Shown: in pieces, positions 15,725 to 24,232 of the stretch | Position numbering within the stretch: the stretch's first letter is position 1 | Layout of the letters: the number at the start of each line of letters is the position of its first letter | IMG/VR virus record: IMGVR_UViG_3300013018_000011 | Location: 1 to 30,977 of that record | Length of the DNA stretch: 30,977 nt | Origin: a virus | Strand: one strand, 5' to 3' | Notes under the pieces: generated by a model | Seen by the model: only the letters and a program-made list of their open reading frames with translations | Told to the model about the DNA's origin: nothing | Databases searched by the model: none | Program-made: the position numbers and the translations under genes

Positions 15725-16256
15725 ACTGCTTATTTTTTTCTAATAAAGTTATTAATTTATTAATATCATTTTTATTCATTTTAGAAAAAACATCAGCAAT
15801 ACCTTTTATTTTATCACTAAATTCATCCTCATCTTTTTCATCAACAATACCAGTACGATCTTTTTCTTTTTTTATTTTATCTTCTGCAATTTTAGATTCA
15901 GTGATAGTTCCTTTTAATTGTGATTGCACATTTTCTATATATTTATCAAAACCAACCATTAAACTATTAATATTATTCGCTTTAAAAAAAGAATACATAT
16001 CATCTTTTAAAACTTTTAATAATTTAATAAATTCTTCTATTTTTTCAACATTTACACTATCATCATCACTCTCATAAAAATAAAATCCAAATCTACCAAG
16101 AAAATCACTACCATAATTCTGTCCATGAACCATAACATTGTAATCTGTTGTTCTATTTGATTCTGTTTCAGTATAAGCATTAACATCACTTCTATTTTCG
16201 TTACCTATTAATGCATTATTACCATCAACTAATTCATTTATATCTTTTTTCTTCAT
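15717..16256 (-). CDS. Uncharacterised acidic protein, first gene of Nudix unit
   Basis: A 179-residue acidic protein. The N-terminal 70 residues are polar and probably flexible (NALIGNENRSDVNAYTETES), ending in a Gly/aromatic stretch 'GSDFLGRFGFYFYES'. From about 75 on it is helical with a charged linker (KIKKEKDRTGIVDEKDEDE) and a final helix 'INKLITLLEKNK'. No family recognised. It heads the unit leading to the Nudix, endonuclease and WYL-like genes and has a late-type motif 16 nt before its ATG; a virion or assembly role is plausible. Confidence 0.6.
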   Translation of the reverse strand: MKKKDINELVDGNNALIGNENRSDVNAYTETESNRTTDYNVMVHGQNYGSDFLGRFGFYFYESDDDSVNVEKIEEFIKLLKVLKDDMYSFFKANNINSLMVGFDKYIENVQSQLKGTITESKIAEDKIKKEKDRTGIVDEKDEDEFSDKIKGIADVFSKMNKNDINKLITLLEKNKQYE

Positions 16257-16272
16257 TTGTCATTTATTTTAA

Positions 16273-16282
16273 TATAAATAGT
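16273..16282 (-). promoter_or_regulatory. Late-promoter-like motif directly after polymerase stop
   Basis: ACTATTTATA on the minus strand with TTTAA before and TTAAAA after, 16 nt upstream of the ATG at 16256. It starts immediately after the DNA polymerase TAA (16283-16285), so the unit boundary is very tight and no terminator separates the polymerase gene from it. Confidence 0.65.
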
Positions 16283-19200
16283 TTAAAAATCATAATCTTC
16301 ATAATCATATTCTTCCTCTGTTGTAAATTCTAAAACCAAATCATCATAAGCTTGTTTAGCTTTCGGTTGTTTATTAAATAATTCAAACAAATTTATATTA
16401 TTATCAATTTTATATTTTTTTCTAAATTCTTCTTCATATTCTAAATTCACATTATCGAAATCAATTTTTTCTAAATTTGGTATTTCAACATTTTCTCTAA
16501 TAATCTTCACATATTTACCATTATAATACCCAACATTAAATTCATTTTTAATTTTAATAAGTATTAAATCACCCTTTTCAATATTATCATCAACTCTTTT
16601 CATTGATTTTTTACCAACCTTTTCTAATTCCGAATTAAGATAATTTAATGCATGATCATATATATCAACCCTTAACTTACCATTATCTTTATATCCATCC
16701 CAAACAATATCTGGATTATAACCATATTTATTCCAAAAGATAATTTCCTCATCTTCCATTGTTATTGCTTCATCTAAATCGTTTAAATCATTATCTGTAA
16801 GAATTAATTCATTTTTTTGAAAGATATTTTGTATTAGTTTCATCTCGTATCTATTCACTCCAAATTCATCTTTATACCTTTTTTTCTTTATTTTTGTTAG
16901 AATTTTACCTTGAACATCAACATTAAATGCTTCTAATAATGGTAACACTTTTTTATTAAATGCTTGAAGATATTTATCAACGTTATAATCTCCAATCATA
17001 TTAGGATTTTCATTTAAAAAATTTCTATCAATTAAAGATGATGCCATTCTTTCTTCACCAGTTTCAGCATCTTTTACCATTGCTGAATCACCATCATTAG
17101 CTTTATATCCAGTATTAATTAAATAAACAGTACTATCTAATTCAGGCTCATTTGGCATCCAATCATTAGTGAATTCATACAAATCTTCTAATTTATAATC
17201 CTCCACGTTCATATTTGAACAGTTTGGATATTTACTCTTAAATTTATCACCATACATTCTCAATATATCACTTAAATGCTCTTTAAATTTATCCTTAACT
17301 AATTTATCCCTCTCTTGGATAATTAACTCCATATGGGCTTTTTTAGCCTTTTGTTTACCATTCTTATCAGTACCTCTATTTACATAATCTTTAATTGACT
17401 CTTTTACTCTTTTTTTACTAGCGATTTTCTTTAATGGTATTTTTTTATAAAAAATATCTTCACAATAAGAATTATAATAATCAACAAAATCATCACCTCT
17501 ACCTTCCAAAATCATGATCAAACCTTTATCAATAAAATCTTCAATATATTCAGGCATAACTTTATTTTTAATCATACCACCAATTAATTTTACTTTCTTA
17601 TTACCCTTTTTATCTAACTGTAATAAAGCATAATTATTCTTTTTCAGATTTAGACATGAAATGAATTGTCCATCATCATCTACGGCCATGTACGGTTTTC
17701 TCATCACTTCGTTATTAAACTTTTCTATTAATGCTGAAACACCAATTTTACCATTATATTGCCATGCTTCACTACTTGATATTTCATCATTAATAATTTT
17801 TTCTTCATTATCTCTAACGAATATATTTGTTGTTTTTGGTATACTAAAGTTAATACCATCAGTAACACATAATAATGGTTTACAACCATAATTTTCAAAC
17901 CATTTAATGGCTTTCCTTAACTCTAATCTACCAATAGTAGTAATCCTACCAGCACAAATATTATCAGACCAATTAAAAGAATAACCCGATCCCAATGCAC
18001 CAAATAATGAGTTGTTCAAAATTTTAATTGGTAATTGTTGAACTTTAAACATTTTTCTCTCACTATCCAACAAAGTATTATTTTTATATTTTTCAATAAT
18101 ATCATAATAATTATTAAGTTCTAGGATACTTAACTCATTTTCATTAAGATTATCTCCAGATGCCATTTTTTTATAGACATTACGAGTTGTTGTCATATAC
18201 AACAACATTCTTTTAATAATATTTGTAGTATCAAAAATAGGAAATACATCATAAGTTAATTGAATCATTGGATATAGAGATGCAAAGTCGATTTTAATAA
18301 CATCTTCATTATACCCCTTTTTAAAACACCTAGATAAACCACCACTAAATTTAGTTTTTTCATCTGATTCTGGTATTGCTAAACCATTATCATTACTCCA
18401 CGCTGTAAGCAATAAATTCCATGTTGATGCTGTACCCATTGTGCAAATTCTTGTATATGTTGTGGGTATCATCTTTGCAAGTAAGAATGATGATTGGTTA
18501 TATAATTCATCAATTTTTTCTGTTTCCCATAAGTCGTCTAACAAATATTGTCTTAATAATTTTTTACCATTAATAATTTTATTATATTCTTCTAATTCAT
18601 ATTTCTCCTTAAACCAATCAATAAAATCTTTATTTTTTTCTTTTAATTTTGATTGTGCTTGTACATATTCATCTTTAGATAATACATTTTTACTATTTTG
18701 TAATTTGAAAAAGTTTAAAGCACTTTCTTGGTATTTATTTGGTATATCTAAATAATGATTATTTTTTTCGTTAACCAAAAACATCCTATTCTCTTTCCAC
18801 ATAGAATATATACCATTATCATCACCATCAATATATGTTCTATTCTCTTTAGCTACCTCTTCAAATTTACAGATGTATTTTAATCCAAATTCTTTAATAT
18901 CACTATTAATTGCTGCAGTTTTCTTAACTGCATGCATAATGTCAATAACACTAGTACCCCAAATAATAGTACTCATATATTTTAAAGATTCCCCACCAAT
19001 TTTAACAGTTGATGGTTTCCTTTTAATTTTTTCTTTCGGATCTAATGTTGTTGTAATATTAGATAAATCTAAATCTAAAATTTCTGCTCTCTTGATGATA
19101 AAATCAAAGTCAAATTCTTCTGAGTTATATCCAGCAATTATTGCAGGTTTTAACTTATTAATCACATAAAAAAAATCAATAATTATTTTTCTTTCTGCAT

Positions 19201-19870
19201 CATCATCTTCTTGTTTTTCAGCTTCTAAAATTGTTTCAAAACCTTTATTATCTTTAACACCAATGGAAAAAACCCTTGTTACTGATGGTCTTAATCCACT
19301 TGTTTCAATATCGAAAATCATTCTATGAACATCATTATAATGATCAATACCTTTAAACAATCTTAATTTAGTATCAATAAAAAATTGTTCTTCAGGGCTA
19401 ACATAATAAAAAAGATGACGATATAAAAAAATAGGTCTACCATTCTTTTCTTTAATTACTCTACCTCTTTCATTCTTTTTCTTTTCATATGGATTTACAC
19501 CACCATCCTTATAAAATTGAATTATATTATTAAACGATTTTTTACTACTTACTTTATAAGAAAAACCGTTCTCCAATCTCTTTTGCCCACCAGTTTCTAG
19601 TTTTGTAAAAGTGATTCCATGTTGAACCATTTTTAATTTTATTAATTCAGAATCACCACCATATAATTTTAAATCATGAAGTTTAAAATCTTTAACAAAT
19701 AAAAAAGGGATATAATTGATGGTATCAATATATTTAGAACCATCAGGTTTATGTATTAAACATTTAGCATAATTGTGGTTTTTATCTGTTTCAATGTTAA
19801 CAATATATTTATGTTCATCATTTTCACCCTCTAAAAATGTTTTAATTTCTTTTATATTAGTAGTATCCAT
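16283..19870 (-). CDS. 43: Family B DNA polymerase with 3'-5' exonuclease, gp43-like
   Basis: A 1195-residue replicative polymerase, longer than T4 gp43 (898). Exonuclease motifs: Exo I 'IFDIETSG' (Asp187, Glu189), Exo II 'IIAGYNSEEFDFDFI' (244-258), Exo III probably 'YLLDDLWET' (442-450). Polymerase motifs: A 'KIDFASLYPMIQ' (526-537), B 'KILNNSLFGALG' (616-627), C 'LLCVTDGINFS' (666-676). Motif C usually reads DTD; here the first Asp is Val while the second, metal-binding Asp671 is kept. A long acidic C-terminal region follows (about 960-1195). It starts 26 nt after the helicase and shares its host-type promoter, as expected for an early replication gene. Confidence 0.95.
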   Translation of the reverse strand: MDTTNIKEIKTFLEGENDEHKYIVNIETDKNHNYAKCLIHKPDGSKYIDTINYIPFLFVKDFKLHDLKLYGGDSELIKLKMVQHGITFTKLETGGQKRLENGFSYKVSSKKSFNNIIQFYKDGGVNPYEKKKNERGRVIKEKNGRPIFLYRHLFYYVSPEEQFFIDTKLRLFKGIDHYNDVHRMIFDIETSGLRPSVTRVFSIGVKDNKGFETILEAEKQEDDDAERKIIIDFFYVINKLKPAIIAGYNSEEFDFDFIIKRAEILDLDLSNITTTLDPKEKIKRKPSTVKIGGESLKYMSTIIWGTSVIDIMHAVKKTAAINSDIKEFGLKYICKFEEVAKENRTYIDGDDNGIYSMWKENRMFLVNEKNNHYLDIPNKYQESALNFFKLQNSKNVLSKDEYVQAQSKLKEKNKDFIDWFKEKYELEEYNKIINGKKLLRQYLLDDLWETEKIDELYNQSSFLLAKMIPTTYTRICTMGTASTWNLLLTAWSNDNGLAIPESDEKTKFSGGLSRCFKKGYNEDVIKIDFASLYPMIQLTYDVFPIFDTTNIIKRMLLYMTTTRNVYKKMASGDNLNENELSILELNNYYDIIEKYKNNTLLDSERKMFKVQQLPIKILNNSLFGALGSGYSFNWSDNICAGRITTIGRLELRKAIKWFENYGCKPLLCVTDGINFSIPKTTNIFVRDNEEKIINDEISSSEAWQYNGKIGVSALIEKFNNEVMRKPYMAVDDDGQFISCLNLKKNNYALLQLDKKGNKKVKLIGGMIKNKVMPEYIEDFIDKGLIMILEGRGDDFVDYYNSYCEDIFYKKIPLKKIASKKRVKESIKDYVNRGTDKNGKQKAKKAHMELIIQERDKLVKDKFKEHLSDILRMYGDKFKSKYPNCSNMNVEDYKLEDLYEFTNDWMPNEPELDSTVYLINTGYKANDGDSAMVKDAETGEERMASSLIDRNFLNENPNMIGDYNVDKYLQAFNKKVLPLLEAFNVDVQGKILTKIKKKRYKDEFGVNRYEMKLIQNIFQKNELILTDNDLNDLDEAITMEDEEIIFWNKYGYNPDIVWDGYKDNGKLRVDIYDHALNYLNSELEKVGKKSMKRVDDNIEKGDLILIKIKNEFNVGYYNGKYVKIIRENVEIPNLEKIDFDNVNLEYEEEFRKKYKIDNNINLFELFNKQPKAKQAYDDLVLEFTTEEEYDYEDYDF

Positions 19871-19896
19871 TTATCATTCTTTATATATTAATAACT

Positions 19897-21666
19897 CTAT
19901 TTTTTTAAATCACTAATCAATTCATTAATGACTGAATCATTCATTTTTGTTTCATATTTTTCATTATCTAAAACCAATCTAATTTCTTTCTTTTTCTCTT
20001 CAACAAGATAAAATACTTTTATATCCACAGTTTCCAAATATAATGGATAATAAACATTAACTTTTTTTGTTTGTGATATTCTATCCAATCTATCAACAAT
20101 CTGGTCATTCTCACCAACAGTATATGGTTCAGTTAAAACAACAATTTTTGATGCTGCCGTCAAAGTTAACCCTTCTTTTCCAGTTTGTACAGTAGAAAAG
20201 AAAATTTTAACATTACTTTCTTTATCTTGAAAAAGTTTAACCATTTCCCTTCTGTCTTCTGGAGAAGTATTACCATAATGTAATACACTAATATCTTTAT
20301 ATTTATCGTGTAAATACTCTAATCCTTCAACAAAGTAATCCATGATTACTATTTTCTCACCAGATTCAATCATTAAATCAATAAATTCATGCAAATCTTT
20401 ATTTCTTACTTTAAGATTTGATAAATATTGTCTAACTTTTAACATTGCGGTCATTGGATTAATCTTAACAAGTTTTCCATCCAAATCTTCTTTAACCTCA
20501 TTTAATATATCATTGTATTGTTTTCTTTCTTTTGAATTTAACTCAAATAAAATTCGATCATATGTTTTACCGGGTAAGAATTTTAATACTTCTTCTTTCC
20601 TTTTTCTAAATATATATGGACTAATTTTCTCATATAAAGATTCAAAATTGGTTTGTTTTGGGTCATAATCCCATTTATCAAAAGAATCAGGATTATATGT
20701 CATTCCACAATAATCTTGATAGAATGTAGTTTTATTTGGAAAATCTAATGGTGATAACATATTCATAACAGTATATAATTCATATGCCCTGTTATTCATA
20801 GGTGTACCACTCATAAAAACTTTACAAGGTGTCTCATTTAAAAATATTTTATCATCAAAAATATCTTTTATATTATTATATGTTTGACTTTTTTCGTTTT
20901 TTATTCTGTGACACTCATCTAAGATTAAACATTCAATATTATCAATTCCTAATTTTTCAAATTTTTCAATACTATTTTTACTTCTAAAAAAATCATAATT
21001 AATAATAATATATTTCGCTTCCTCAATAGAATATTCATTCTTTTTCCAATTTATAACATGTGCCTTTGAATATGTAAATTTATTTATCTCGTCATAATAA
21101 TTAAATTTTAACGATTTAGGTGTAATTACAAAGACTTTATTAAAATTATTAAACTCTGAGAATGAGATGCTTATAACACTTTTCCCGGTTCCCATGTCTA
21201 ATGCAAATAACACATTTCTAATAGCATCAGCAAATAAAACAGCTTGAGATTGATAAGGATATAACTTTACACCATCTTTTAATTTTTGATGTAGTTTATC
21301 TTCATGTACTTTATAAGTTTCTTTTAATTGTTCTTTATAATTTAACCAATATTCTTTTTTCTCTTCTAATTCTTTCTTTCTTCGATCATAATCCTTAATT
21401 TCATTTATTTTCTTCTTTACTTTCTTTTGAAAATAATTCTTTTCTTTATCATTCTGAAATTTGAAGAATATATCATTCCTACCTTTATATTCTTTCATTA
21501 ACAAATACAAAGAATACGTTTTTAATTTCCAAAGTTTTTCCTTTGGTAAATATTCCCTGTCTTCATAATGAATTTCCTTAATTTTAGATATAAGGTTTGG
21601 TTCATACTGAAATTTCAATATGAATTTATCTTTTCTCCCATCTTTTACACAATTAATTATAAACAT
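19897..21666 (-). CDS. SNF2-family (SF2) DNA helicase/translocase
   Basis: A 589-residue ATPase. Residues 1-60 may be a HARP-like DNA-binding segment ('YLPKEKLWKLKTYSLYLLMKEY', about 39-60), and 70-130 is a charged coiled coil. Helicase motifs: 'YPYQSQAV' (Q/I region, 136-143), Walker A 'DMGTGKS' (157-163), DECH box 'LILDECHRIKN' (247-257), 'MSGTP' (285-289), motif V region 'FSTVQTGKEGLTLTAAS', and motif VI 'DQIVDRLDRISQTKKV'. The order and the 'DRLDRISQ' motif point to the SNF2/SMARCAL1 side of the superfamily, which remodels or anneals DNA; a replication-fork or recombination role like that of T4 UvsW is possible. It is directly upstream of the polymerase. Confidence 0.9.
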   Translation of the reverse strand: MFIINCVKDGRKDKFILKFQYEPNLISKIKEIHYEDREYLPKEKLWKLKTYSLYLLMKEYKGRNDIFFKFQNDKEKNYFQKKVKKKINEIKDYDRRKKELEEKKEYWLNYKEQLKETYKVHEDKLHQKLKDGVKLYPYQSQAVLFADAIRNVLFALDMGTGKSVISISFSEFNNFNKVFVITPKSLKFNYYDEINKFTYSKAHVINWKKNEYSIEEAKYIIINYDFFRSKNSIEKFEKLGIDNIECLILDECHRIKNEKSQTYNNIKDIFDDKIFLNETPCKVFMSGTPMNNRAYELYTVMNMLSPLDFPNKTTFYQDYCGMTYNPDSFDKWDYDPKQTNFESLYEKISPYIFRKRKEEVLKFLPGKTYDRILFELNSKERKQYNDILNEVKEDLDGKLVKINPMTAMLKVRQYLSNLKVRNKDLHEFIDLMIESGEKIVIMDYFVEGLEYLHDKYKDISVLHYGNTSPEDRREMVKLFQDKESNVKIFFSTVQTGKEGLTLTAASKIVVLTEPYTVGENDQIVDRLDRISQTKKVNVYYPLYLETVDIKVFYLVEEKKKEIRLVLDNEKYETKMNDSVINELISDLKK

Positions 21667-21696
21667 AAAAAAAATCCAATGCTTTTATACATCGGA
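21667..21696 (-). terminator. Intrinsic terminator after tail-fibre operon
   Basis: Minus strand: TCCGATG, an 8-nt loop, CATTGGA, then eight T that run straight into the helicase ATG. The 7-bp stem uses one G-T pair. It closes the operon ending at 21731. It lies downstream of the helicase promoter, whose predicted start falls within the 5' arm, so helicase mRNA should not form the hairpin. Confidence 0.8.
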
Positions 21697-21728
21697 CAAA
21701 GATAGTAAATATTAAACAAATAAACAAG
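21697..21728 (-). promoter_or_regulatory. Bacteroidetes-type promoter for helicase and polymerase
   Basis: Minus strand: CTTG (21725-21728), 20-nt spacer, TATCTTTG (21697-21704), a full match to the known TAnnTTTG -7 element and a 3/4 match to the TTTG -33 element. Transcription would start about 21690-21692, some 25 nt before the ATG. The promoter is within the 64-bp gap between two operons. Confidence 0.65.
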
Positions 21729-21730
21729 AT

Positions 21731-22441
21731 TTATTGTTGACTCATAATTATTGTTTTAAAAACAACACTAGAATATTGTGAATCTGAATAATTAATATTA
21801 TTGCTTAATACTTTAATTCTATAATAATAAGTAATACCGTACGATAAATTCTCATCAGAATAAAAATATTGGTATACATTATTATTTAAATAGCCATCAC
21901 TAACTATATTTATTTCAGACCAATTAGAATTATCAATACTTCTTTCAATACTAAAAGAATATTCATCAGTATAATATATCCACGTCAATAAAATATCATT
22001 TCCCATACTATCAATATCTAAATATTCAACATTTTTTAAAGTATTAATAATGTTAACTATATCTGTTTTAGTATGTGTTTTAGATATTAAAATATTAATA
22101 TAATCATTATTTGGTAATGTTATAGTTCCACAATAATCACCAACAAAGTTTAATTTAAATTCACCACTATATCTACCATGATTAAATGTATCGATTTCAT
22201 CAAACACATAGTATAAAGTATATTTTGTTTCATATGGGGTTTCTTGTATATCTTCTCTATAAGAAATTTCTCCCTTTTTGTTTGCAATTACGTACTGTTC
22301 TTCCTCATCATCAAACATTGAAAATGCTACTGCCACATTTTGCATCATTTCGTCAGTAATATTAAATCTTTCCATTATTTTTTGTGTTATTGGAAATTTT
22401 AATATTGGCATTGTACTATGTTGTTTTATGTAAAAATTCAT
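21731..22441 (-). CDS. Tail-fibre-region protein with fibronectin type III domain
   Basis: A 236-residue protein. Residues 1-125 are beta-rich and unassigned. Residues about 128-232 match the fibronectin III pattern: 'LTWIYYTDEYSFSIERSIDNSNWSEI' (strand with Trp, then 'IERS-x-D-x-x-x-W'), 'YSDENLSYGITYYYRIKVLS' (Tyr corner 'Y-x-Y-R-I') and final 'VVFKT' strand. FN3 domains on phage tails usually act as spacers or in surface binding. It is the last gene of the fibre operon; a terminator follows. Confidence 0.75.
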   Translation of the reverse strand: MNFYIKQHSTMPILKFPITQKIMERFNITDEMMQNVAVAFSMFDDEEEQYVIANKKGEISYREDIQETPYETKYTLYYVFDEIDTFNHGRYSGEFKLNFVGDYCGTITLPNNDYINILISKTHTKTDIVNIINTLKNVEYLDIDSMGNDILLTWIYYTDEYSFSIERSIDNSNWSEINIVSDGYLNNNVYQYFYSDENLSYGITYYYRIKVLSNNINYSDSQYSSVVFKTIIMSQQ

Positions 22442-22446
22442 ATTTA

Positions 22447-22941
22447 TTAATCGTTTAAATTATATTTAAATAATTTCTCAGCTTCTACTGGATTTAAAAA
22501 TGGATCAATATTATATTTACCTGTTGCATTCAAGAATTGTATTACATGTTCATAACAATACAATTCAGCTGTAGTTCTTGATCCATACCATCTATCAGTA
22601 AATATTTTTAAGGTATGAAATAAAAAGTTTTCAAATTCATATTTTGTATTTTCTGATAATTTCAAATATTTCATTCCCTTCTCATATTGTTTTTCTGTCA
22701 ATTCAATAGTATAAAATCTTAATTTATATTTTTTTAATTCTATTAAATATTCTTCAAAATTTCTAGATTTAACACCTTCAGATATTGCACCAGAGGTCAT
22801 TTCACCGTATTTAAGTTCACAATGATTGTAACAGTATGATGGTTTCTTAAACCTCAATAAATACCATAAAAACATACCTATATGGATAATTATAGCACTT
22901 AAATTATAACTTCTAACTAAAACTACTTCTACTTTTTTCAT
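22447..22941 (-). CDS. Probable permuted papain-like (YiiX/NlpC-P60-type) hydrolase
   Basis: A 164-residue protein. The permuted NlpC/P60 layout places the catalytic His first and the Cys last: 'YNHCELKYG' (His40, Glu42) and 'ELYCYEHVIQFL' (Cys129). Between them 'TSGAISEGVKSRNFEEYL' is the substrate-side loop common in these proteins. Enzymes of this type cut amide bonds in peptidoglycan or lipids. Residues 14-30 are hydrophobic, possibly a core helix. Its place among tail-fibre genes suggests it helps attack the host envelope or mature fibres. Family call is moderate; activity unproven. Confidence 0.6.
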   Translation of the reverse strand: MKKVEVVLVRSYNLSAIIIHIGMFLWYLLRFKKPSYCYNHCELKYGEMTSGAISEGVKSRNFEEYLIELKKYKLRFYTIELTEKQYEKGMKYLKLSENTKYEFENFLFHTLKIFTDRWYGSRTTAELYCYEHVIQFLNATGKYNIDPFLNPVEAEKLFKYNLND

Positions 22942-22947
22942 AAATTT

Positions 22948-24225
22948 TCAAATTTCACTTAAAGATAAACCACCATATACACTTCCTCCAGTATCATCAA
23001 TATTAGCAACGCCTAAAACAATTTCATCACTAGTTTCATCTATATTAGAACCCATTGTTAAATAAGTTTTTATTACTTCTGAAACAATAGCTTTAACTTG
23101 ATTTGAACTAGAAGAATACCCTCCTGAAATAATAAACCCATCTGTTAATAAATTAGTATTATTTCTAGATATATCATATTGAATTGATGTATGATCAAGA
23201 TTAACCCAATTAGCATTATCAGTACCACCTATTGTAGGGTTTAAAAATAATTTCCATTCATAATTAATATTTGAAGTTGAGAAAATATCTATTGATTCTA
23301 TAATAACTTTTGATGTAAATGCATTTACATCAGGTATAGTACCAATATTAGAGTTAGATTTTAACCTAATACTAATAATTGGTGTATATGTGTCTTGTGC
23401 TCCTAATGTTACTAATGTTCCACCTCTACTAACATTATAAGTTATTGATGTGTTTTCTTGACCACCTTCACTTAATATTGATGAACAAATAGTATTTAAA
23501 CTACTTTCAGGGCCAGTACCATCATTAATAATTTCATATCTTATTGGTAATGATGGATCGCTCATATATACAACAGAATTTAAATCCAACTCATTACTAT
23601 TAGTTTCAATATGACAAAGATAATATATTCCTTTATCAACCACACCATATCTAATTTGTCCAACACCTAACCATTCAAAATCAATAAAGAAGATTTTAGA
23701 CCTATTTAAATTCATATTATAACCACTAATACCAGTCCCATCTAATTTATCAAAATTAAAATTATCTCTAATTATAATTTTATCAACCGGACTTCCACTA
23801 GTATTTGTTCTTATACCAACACTAAATAAACCATTTTGATCTTGAAAAAACAAACCATTTCTATTATCAAATGCACCCCATCTTTTAGTTATTCCATTTG
23901 GAGCATCACCAATTAAACCAGTTAAAAAAACAAATTGAGATTTACCCGGTTGATAAATTCCTCTTAATTTCGATTGTCTAGCTCTATGTCCAGCAGTATT
24001 AGCTGATACAGATATTTGATAACTAGATTTATTTATTTGAAATGCACTTGATGTACCTGTTCCTGAAATTTCAGCATCATCCCAAATCAAATTTTCGTTA
24101 CCTTTAACTGTTTTAGTATCAAAAATAGTATATGGAACAGATGTTCTCATTCTACCAAACGCATCATAATACATTTGACTCTGTGGAGTAGTACCATCAA
24201 ACTTTATAGATTTTAAATATGTCAT
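22948..24225 (-). CDS. Tail/fibre structural protein, uncharacterised
   Basis: A 425-residue protein with an N-terminal 'YYDAFGRMRTSVPYTIFDTK' segment (19-38), a pattern I have seen in structural proteins of other large marine-type myophages. The remainder is beta-rich with Asn, Ser, Gly and Thr, and contains regularly spaced 'GxxxRYGxVDKGIYYLCHIE' strands (about 193-211). No enzymatic motif. It lies in the fibre operon, 7 nt after the 24233 stop, and may be a tail-fibre or whisker component. Confidence 0.65.
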   Translation of the reverse strand: MTYLKSIKFDGTTPQSQMYYDAFGRMRTSVPYTIFDTKTVKGNENLIWDDAEISGTGTSSAFQINKSSYQISVSANTAGHRARQSKLRGIYQPGKSQFVFLTGLIGDAPNGITKRWGAFDNRNGLFFQDQNGLFSVGIRTNTSGSPVDKIIIRDNFNFDKLDGTGISGYNMNLNRSKIFFIDFEWLGVGQIRYGVVDKGIYYLCHIETNSNELDLNSVVYMSDPSLPIRYEIINDGTGPESSLNTICSSILSEGGQENTSITYNVSRGGTLVTLGAQDTYTPIISIRLKSNSNIGTIPDVNAFTSKVIIESIDIFSTSNINYEWKLFLNPTIGGTDNANWVNLDHTSIQYDISRNNTNLLTDGFIISGGYSSSSNQVKAIVSEVIKTYLTMGSNIDETSDEIVLGVANIDDTGGSVYGGLSLSEI

Positions 24226-24232
24226 ATTTATT

